DNA of 64,000 nt from positions 5,890,001-5,954,000 of the forward strand of contig NZ_CP114205.1 in the NCBI RefSeq assembly GCF_027497495.1, in the 5' to 3' direction. Source of the DNA: Streptomyces tubercidicus. GTDB lineage: Bacteria > Actinomycetota > Actinomycetes > Streptomycetales > Streptomycetaceae. The stretch's first letter is position 1. Every line of letters begins with the position of its first letter. The position numbers were made by a program, and so were the translations under genes. The notes below the pieces were generated by a model. It was not told the DNA's origin and did not search any database. It saw only the letters and a program-made list of their open reading frames with translations. This document shows positions 59,574 through 64,000 of the stretch, one piece after another.

Positions 59574-60270
59574 GCAACTGGACCAGCTCACCGCGTCCCT
59601 CCAGGGCATGCTGGACTCGCCCTGGCTGTGGCTGGTCGTCCTGCTGGTGTCCGCCCTCGACGCGCTGCTGCCGTTCATGCCGAGCGAGACCACGGTCGTC
59701 CTGCTCGCCGTGCTCATCGGCCCCGATCTGTCGTTGCTCGCCCTGCTGGCGGGCGTCGCGACGGCCGGGGCGCTGGCGGGTGACTGCCTCGGCTACGCCG
59801 TGGGCCGGTACGCGGGCCCGCGCGCGACCGCCCGGCTGCTCCGCGGTGAGCGCGGCCGGGCCCGGCACCTCAGGGCCCGCGCCCGGGTCGAACGGCATGC
59901 CGCGCCGCTCATCATCGCCGGGCGCTTCCTCCCCGGTGGGCGGGTGGTCGCCGCCCTGTCCACCGGGAGCCTCCGCTTCCCGCTGCGCCGCTTCGTGGTG
60001 CTGGACGCGGTGGGCGCGGGCCTCTGGGCGCTGTGCAGCGTGGCGCTCGGCGGGCTGGGCGGCCGGGCGCTCACCGACTCCCCGGCCAAGGGCGTGCTGC
60101 TGGTCTCCGGTATCGGCCTGGTGGCGGCGGTCTGTGTGGGATATCTGCACCGGCCGGGTGGCACATCCCGGCGCACCCCGCGGCGGAGTGACCCCCGGGC
60201 GGCACCCGGCCGGGCGGAGGAACTCGTCCCCGCCCGGCCGGGCCTCCGCCGACGGCAGGAGGGCGTCTGA
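59566..60270 (+). CDS. DedA-family membrane protein
   Basis: A 234-residue SNARE-associated/DedA protein with membrane segments at about 20-35, 42-68, 140-160 and 165-190. The conserved acidic residue is in LPFMPSETTVVL, and the amphipathic motif is AGRFLPGGRVV. DedA proteins scramble or recycle membrane lipids and carriers. Placement in a lipid acyltransferase operon, with an 8-bp overlap, fits a role in moving the lipid made by its partners. The basic C-terminal tail is cytosolic. Confidence 0.88.
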   Translation: MFEQLDQLTASLQGMLDSPWLWLVVLLVSALDALLPFMPSETTVVLLAVLIGPDLSLLALLAGVATAGALAGDCLGYAVGRYAGPRATARLLRGERGRARHLRARARVERHAAPLIIAGRFLPGGRVVAALSTGSLRFPLRRFVVLDAVGAGLWALCSVALGGLGGRALTDSPAKGVLLVSGIGLVAAVCVGYLHRPGGTSRRTPRRSDPRAAPGRAEELVPARPGLRRRQEGV

Positions 60271-60311
60271 CCTCCGGCCTTCGAGCCCCTGGCTTCCGCC
60301 CGCCGGTCTAG

Positions 60312-61001
60312 CTAGATGCCCGGCACGTACTTGTAGCCGACCCGCCGCACCGTCACGATCGACGACCGGTGCTCGGCGCCCAACTTGCGGCGCAGCCGGG
60401 CGACATGGACATCGACCGTGCGGCCGTCGCCGACGTGCCCGTACCCCCACACCGTGGTCACCAGCTGATCGCGGGTGTGCACCCGGTGCGGATTCCCCAC
60501 CAGATGGGCCAGCAGCTCGAATTCGAGATAGGTCAGATCCAGCGGCCGGCCCTGCACCTGCGCGGTGCGCTGTTCGGGGTCGATCCGCACGATGGGGTCG
60601 CCGGTGGGCGCGGTCGCCTCGGGCCCGGCGGCCGACGGCGCGTTGGCCGACAGTGTGGCGGTCGCGGCGGTCGCGGCGGTCGCGGCGGTCGCGGCGGTGG
60701 CGGCGGTGGCGGCTGCCTGGTCGGCCGGTACGAGGACGAGATAGCCGACCATCGGCGGCTGTCCGGGCAGCGCGGGCAGGCTGTGCTGGGGCGCCGGAAG
60801 CCAGGTCGCACCGGAGTTCAGCAGCTCGGCGACCGAAACGGCGCCCTGCGGCGGGGCACCTCCGGCCGGGGCGGTGGCGGGCGACGGGAGGGCCTCGTCG
60901 GGTGTCACGGCGCGCAGCCGGTGGCGGTGGCCGTGCGCGGCGGGGGTGCCAGGACGGGGAGCGGTCGCGGAACCGGCGGTCAGGGTACGGAGGTTCGTCA
61001 T
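60312..61001 (-). CDS. Orphan winged-helix regulator without receiver domain
   Basis: A 229-residue protein. The C-terminal OmpR/PhoB-type winged helix (about 135-229) carries LDLTYLEFELLAHLVGNPHR and HVARLRRKLGAEHRSSIVTVRRVGYKYV. The N-terminal half is not a receiver domain: it lacks Asp-box motifs and consists of low-complexity Pro/Ala sequence with a strand-like centre (MVGYLVLVPADQ). An AAT tripeptide repeat follows, encoded by 9-bp units at 60661-60714. Activity is therefore not by standard phosphorylation. Convergent with the DedA gene. Confidence 0.85.
   Translation of the reverse strand: MTNLRTLTAGSATAPRPGTPAAHGHRHRLRAVTPDEALPSPATAPAGGAPPQGAVSVAELLNSGATWLPAPQHSLPALPGQPPMVGYLVLVPADQAAATAATAATAATAATAATATLSANAPSAAGPEATAPTGDPIVRIDPEQRTAQVQGRPLDLTYLEFELLAHLVGNPHRVHTRDQLVTTVWGYGHVGDGRTVDVHVARLRRKLGAEHRSSIVTVRRVGYKYVPGI
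60661..60714 (-). repeat. In-frame 9-bp tandem repeats (AAT tripeptides)
   Basis: Six 9-bp units: four GTCGCGGCG, then GTGGCGGCG and GTGGCGGCT. They encode a repeated Ala-Ala-Thr stretch between the N-terminal part and the DNA-binding domain of the orphan regulator. Confidence 0.9.
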
Positions 61002-61107
61002 CAGGAGTCAGCTCTTTCGCGCAGAGGGGCCGTCGGGGACGTCATGCGCGCGGGCAGGGCGGAGGGCGCCGGTCAACGGCGTCGGTGAGGTGTGTGCGGG
61101 CCCGCGC

Positions 61108-61212
61108 TCAGTGCGCGCGGCAACACAGGCGGTCGAAGGCGTGCGCCTGCCGGGACGGCCAGAAAGGCTCCAGGTCGCTGCGACCTGTCGCGGTGTCGGT
61201 GAGGCTGGCCAT
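61108..61212 (-). CDS. Possible short peptide or leader ORF (34 aa)
   Basis: A 34-codon frame, MASLTDTATGRSDLEPFWPS onward, ending DRLCCRAH. It lies 106 bp upstream of the orphan regulator on the same strand. The ribosome site is weak (AGGG). The C-terminal Cys-Cys-Arg-rich end recalls short leader peptides of Streptomyces, but the resemblance is slight. Could be chance. Confidence 0.3.
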   Translation of the reverse strand: MASLTDTATGRSDLEPFWPSRQAHAFDRLCCRAH

Positions 61213-61408
61213 GGCCCTATTGAACCAGACGGTCGGTGAATCTGTCCCTCGTGCGGAGCGCCCGGCGACGGGATTCCGCCGCGCCGGACCGCCCGGACGC
61301 GGTGACCGAACGGCGCTCCGGCCCCTGACTCGGCGTGCCCGCAAGGGAGTTGACGAGCACGCAGCGGGGCACGGCCGTGGCCGGAACCCGCTGCGCGGCG
61401 CTCCGGCC

Positions 61409-62086
61409 CTACGCCCGGCCCGTCCTTCGGCGTATCCCCGCCCCCATGGCCACTCCGAGCGCCAGGGCGACCAGATGCCCGGCGTCGGTGAACGTCCGCT
61501 CCCGGTGCAGCACGGGAGCGGTCGCCAGCCCCAGCAGACCGGCCGTCGCCGCCGCCCGTATGCCGCGGTGCGGGACGGTCGCGGCAAGGGCGCCCACCGT
61601 GGCGTTGAAGCCGTAGCTGGCACCGACGTCGACGGCCTGTGCGGTCGCGTCCGGCGGGGAGCCGTCCGTGGACCCATGGGGCGTACGGCCGTGCCCCCGC
61701 GCCCGCAGGCCCGCGTAGACCAGCAGGCTGGCCCCGATGTGACCGGCCGCGAACACCCCCGCCGCGCGCCGGGTGCCCCAGCGCGCCTCGGCCGTACCGA
61801 GGGCGGCGAGCAGCGCGGCACCGTACGGCAGCGGCAGCGGATGCTCGACGAACGCCGCGCTGGTGACCAGCGTCCGCCACCGCCCGGCCCGCAGATTGGC
61901 GACATTGGTGGAGTGCGCGCGCAGCAGGTCCGTACGCCGCCGGACGTGCAGCCGCGCGGTGGCGTACGCACCGAGCTGTACGGCGCCGACATACAGCGGC
62001 GTGGCCCAGGGCAGGGCGGCACGCCGTCCGCCCGCCGGGCGGGAACGGACCGGACCGGTCTCGGTCCTGACGGTGATCACAGGCAT
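61409..62086 (-). CDS. Rhomboid-like intramembrane protein
   Basis: A 225-residue polytopic protein with about six short hydrophobic segments. The candidate catalytic dyad is S157 in DVGASYGF and H204 in TDAGHLVALALG, matching the spacing of rhomboid Ser and His. The canonical GxSG is altered to GASY, so protease activity is uncertain. ATG 62086. It lies between the regulator and glnII and has no obvious operon partner. Confidence 0.75.
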   Translation of the reverse strand: MPVITVRTETGPVRSRPAGGRRAALPWATPLYVGAVQLGAYATARLHVRRRTDLLRAHSTNVANLRAGRWRTLVTSAAFVEHPLPLPYGAALLAALGTAEARWGTRRAAGVFAAGHIGASLLVYAGLRARGHGRTPHGSTDGSPPDATAQAVDVGASYGFNATVGALAATVPHRGIRAAATAGLLGLATAPVLHRERTFTDAGHLVALALGVAMGAGIRRRTGRA

Positions 62087-62241
62087 GCCCTCAGCGTGCC
62101 AGCCGCCACTGACATTCGGCCCGCAGCTGTCGCGTCCGCCGCCGGCCACGGCGCGCAGCCGGACTCCGCCGCCCCGGCATGCGGCGGGGCCGGACCTCTC
62201 CGCATGCCGGTCCGGCTCCGCTCCCGCGCTCTCCCGAGGCG

Positions 62242-63264
62242 TCAGATCTGCTCGCGCCGCGCCAGCTCGGTGCAGCAGGTGTCCACCATCAGCCGGGTGA
62301 CCACGTACGGGTCGACGTTGGCGTTCGGCCGCCGGTCCTCGATGTAGCCCTTCTTGTCGACCTCGACCTGCCAGGGGATACGCACCGAGGCGCCGCGGTC
62401 CGAGGCGCCGTAGGAGTACGCGTCCCACGGGGCGGTCTCGTGCGCGCCCGTCAGACGGTCCTCGATGCCGGTGCCGTACTGGCGGACGTGCTCCAGCGGC
62501 TTGTCGTCCTGGCCCAGCGCCTCGCATGCGGTGATGATCGCGTCGTAGCCCTCGCGCATCGCCCGGGTCGAGAAGTTGGTGTGCGCGCCCGCGCCGTTCC
62601 AGTCGCCCTTGGCGGGCTTGGCCTCCAGCGAGGCGGTGACGCCGTACTCCTCCGCCACCCGGTGCAGCAGCCAGCGCGCCACCCACATGTGGTCCGAGAC
62701 CTCCAGCGCGGGCAGCGCGCCCACCTGGAACTCCCACTGGCCGGGCATGACCTCGGCGTTGATACCGGACAGGCCGAGCCCCGCCGCCAGACACAGGTCG
62801 AGGTGCTTCTCGACGATCTCCCGGCCGAAGATCGCGTCGGCGCCGACGCCGCAGTAGTAGTCGGCCTGCGGGGCCGGGTAGCCGCCGCCCTCGGGGAAGC
62901 CGAGCGGCCGGTCGCCCTTGAGGAAGGTGTACTCCTGCTCGATGCCGAAGATGGCTTCCTGGTCCGCGAACTTCTCCGCGACCGGGCGCAGCAGCGCACG
63001 GGTGTTGGAGGGGTGCGGGGTGAGGTCGGTGTGCAGCACCTCGCACAGCACCAGCAGGTGGTCGCCGCCGCGGATCGGGTCCGGGCAGCTGAACACCGGA
63101 TCCAGTACGAGGTCCGAGGCGTGTCCTTCGGCCTGGTTGGTGCTGGAACCGTCGAAGCCCCACTTCGGCAGCTTGCTGCCATCGCTCAGAATCTTGGTCT
63201 TGGAGCGGAGCTTGGCGGTCGGCTGGGTGCCGTCGATCCAGATGTACTCGGCCTTGATGGTCAC
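62242..63264 (-). CDS. glnII: Glutamine synthetase type II (eukaryotic-like)
   Basis: A 340-residue GSII enzyme that forms glutamine from glutamate and ammonia in the cytosol. Signature segments: WGFDGSSTNQAEG (about 35-47), EQEYTFLKGDRPLG, NAEVMPGQWEFQVG, GDWNGAGAHTNFS and GASVRIPWQV. Length fits GSII (about 340-350) and is far below GSI. The GTG start at 63264 has a GAAGAGGA ribosome site. A GlnR double box is at 63329-63366. GSII is heat-labile and not adenylylated, so control should be mainly transcriptional. Confidence 0.96.
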   Translation of the reverse strand: MTIKAEYIWIDGTQPTAKLRSKTKILSDGSKLPKWGFDGSSTNQAEGHASDLVLDPVFSCPDPIRGGDHLLVLCEVLHTDLTPHPSNTRALLRPVAEKFADQEAIFGIEQEYTFLKGDRPLGFPEGGGYPAPQADYYCGVGADAIFGREIVEKHLDLCLAAGLGLSGINAEVMPGQWEFQVGALPALEVSDHMWVARWLLHRVAEEYGVTASLEAKPAKGDWNGAGAHTNFSTRAMREGYDAIITACEALGQDDKPLEHVRQYGTGIEDRLTGAHETAPWDAYSYGASDRGASVRIPWQVEVDKKGYIEDRRPNANVDPYVVTRLMVDTCCTELARREQI

Positions 63265-63328
63265 GGGGTCCTCTTCACGGTCGGTGCGGGTACGGTGCGG
63301 GCGTACCGACGCACTCTCGCAACGCGCC

Positions 63329-63366
63329 ATTTCTCGTCCGTTGCTCATTTGTGAACCGCAAGTTAC
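63329..63366 (-). promoter_or_regulatory. GlnR double box of glnII
   Basis: Read on the minus strand: GTAAC-N6-TTCAC-N6-GCAAC-N6-GAAAT. Four 5-mers at exact 6-nt spacing fit the actinobacterial GlnR consensus (gTnAc-n6-GaAAc, twice). The box lies 65-102 bp upstream of the glnII start, where GlnR would activate under nitrogen limitation. Confidence 0.8.
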
Positions 63367-63560
63367 CGAGCCGGACATCCAGCACTTTCCAAGGTGTTCC
63401 ACGCCACTAGCCTGCGATTAATCCCCAGGTGGCGCTGTCTCCTCACTATTTCCATGTGACGGAGACCTCAGTCGCAGCGCCCCGGCGGCCCCTCGAACCC
63501 CGGACGCCCGATCCGGCGGGCCACCGTCCCCCGCCCCGTCCCCCGCGAGACACTGACCCC

Positions 63561-64000
63561 ATGACGACCCTGCGCATCGGACTCCTCGGTACCGGCCCCT
63601 GGGCGCGGCGCGTCCATGCCCCGGCCCTCGCCGCGCACCCCGGCGTCGAGCTCGCCGGGATCTGGGGGCGCCGGGCGGAGGCCGCCGCGGCGCTGGCCCA
63701 GGTGCACGACACCCGCCCGTATGCCGACCCGGATGAGCTGTCCGCGGTCTGCGACGCCGTCGCCATCGCCCTGCCGCCGGCCGTCCAGGTCCCGCTGGCG
63801 GTCCGCGCCGCCGGGGCCGGCTGCCACCTTCTCCTGGACAAGCCGGTCGCCACCTCCGTGCCCGAGGCCCGTGCCCTCGCCGATGCCGCCGACCGGGCGG
63901 GCGTCGCCTCGGTGGTCTTCTTCACGGCGCGCTTCGGGGCGGAGGAGGGCGAGTGGATCGCCGCGCAGGCCGCGGCCGGGGGCTGGTTCACCGCGCACGC
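63561..64000 (+). CDS. Gfo/Idh/MocA-family oxidoreductase, partial at window end
   Basis: The first 146 codons of a NAD(P)-dependent oxidoreductase, cut by the window end. The Rossmann motif GLLGTGPWARR lies at 7-17, and the family lysine is in LLLDKPVATS (about 93-102; usually EKP). ATG 63561 is preceded by no strong ribosome site. Such enzymes oxidise sugars or inositols. No specific substrate can be given from this part. Confidence 0.85.
   Translation, partial: MTTLRIGLLGTGPWARRVHAPALAAHPGVELAGIWGRRAEAAAALAQVHDTRPYADPDELSAVCDAVAIALPPAVQVPLAVRAAGAGCHLLLDKPVATSVPEARALADAADRAGVASVVFFTARFGAEEGEWIAAQAAAGGWFTAH

Noticed and set aside
61255..61320. 9-bp inverted repeat CGGAGCGCC / GGCGCTCCG with 48-nt spacer
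   Set aside because: The spacer is too long for a terminator or operator, and such short G/C repeats are expected by chance at this composition.
1..64000. CRISPR arrays, tRNA or rRNA genes
   Set aside because: No regularly spaced direct repeats of 25-40 bp with unique spacers, no CCA-terminated cloverleaf and no rRNA-like stretch were seen on reading both strands. A tRNA scan would be needed to exclude a single tRNA completely.

Overview
The window is high-GC actinobacterial chromosome and almost certainly Streptomyces. Codon third positions are strongly G/C, GTG starts and 4-bp stop/start overlaps are common, and families typical of the genus are present: an AfsR-like giant regulator, XRE/DUF397/ATP-binding triads, TAT-exported lipoproteins, F420-dependent enzymes and a glnA-glnE/glnII nitrogen region. 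Gene content around glnA, glnE and the maltose cluster resembles, from memory, the S. coelicolor SCO2200s region; no alignment was run. I saw no rRNA, tRNA, CRISPR array or prophage. There is one intact IS982-type insertion sequence.

1-9.7 kb: an extended methionine aminopeptidase, two small conserved proteins, then a catabolic regulon. The regulon has a DapA-family aldolase and a FadR-type GntR regulator transcribed apart, plus a sugar-type ABC importer (lipoprotein and two permeases). The same palindrome, GGACAT-N3-AYGTCC, lies before both transcription units. An F420H2:NADP oxidoreductase, a small membrane protein, two tandem-repeat arrays and an M50 membrane protease follow.

9.8-25 kb: a 1145-residue AfsR-like regulator, a DrrAB-type ABC exporter, panB, a DHA2 efflux pump with its TetR partner, a membrane-tethered endonuclease/exonuclease/phosphatase protein, a second MFS pump, NAD synthetase and a TAT-exported multicopper oxidase.

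25-40 kb: glutamine synthetase of the GlnA2 type followed by glnE, a PAP2 membrane protein, then a maltose/maltodextrin locus. Its core is malEFG. On each side sits an alpha-glucosidase plus a LacI/MalR-type regulator, so the arms are near mirror images made of paralogues.

40-51 kb: accessory region. It holds an XRE/DUF397/ATP-binding triad and a locus of two related surface proteins (DUF6801-like) around a membrane NACHT NTPase. One surface protein carries a sortase LATTG signal and overlaps the NTPase start by 4 bp. I regard this locus as the best candidate for an undescribed system. AraC, PE-PPE/cutinase, two TetR and GNAT genes follow, then a DUF4345 gene whose stop codon sits exactly at the insertion point of the IS element.

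51-64 kb: a membrane protein with sigma-factor-like N-terminal regions, a DUF397 protein, a large GH89 alpha-N-acetylglucosaminidase, an ornithine-lipid-type acyltransferase pair with a DedA protein, an orphan winged-helix regulator, a rhomboid, glutamine synthetase II with a clear GlnR box, and the start of a Gfo/Idh/MocA oxidoreductase cut by the window end.
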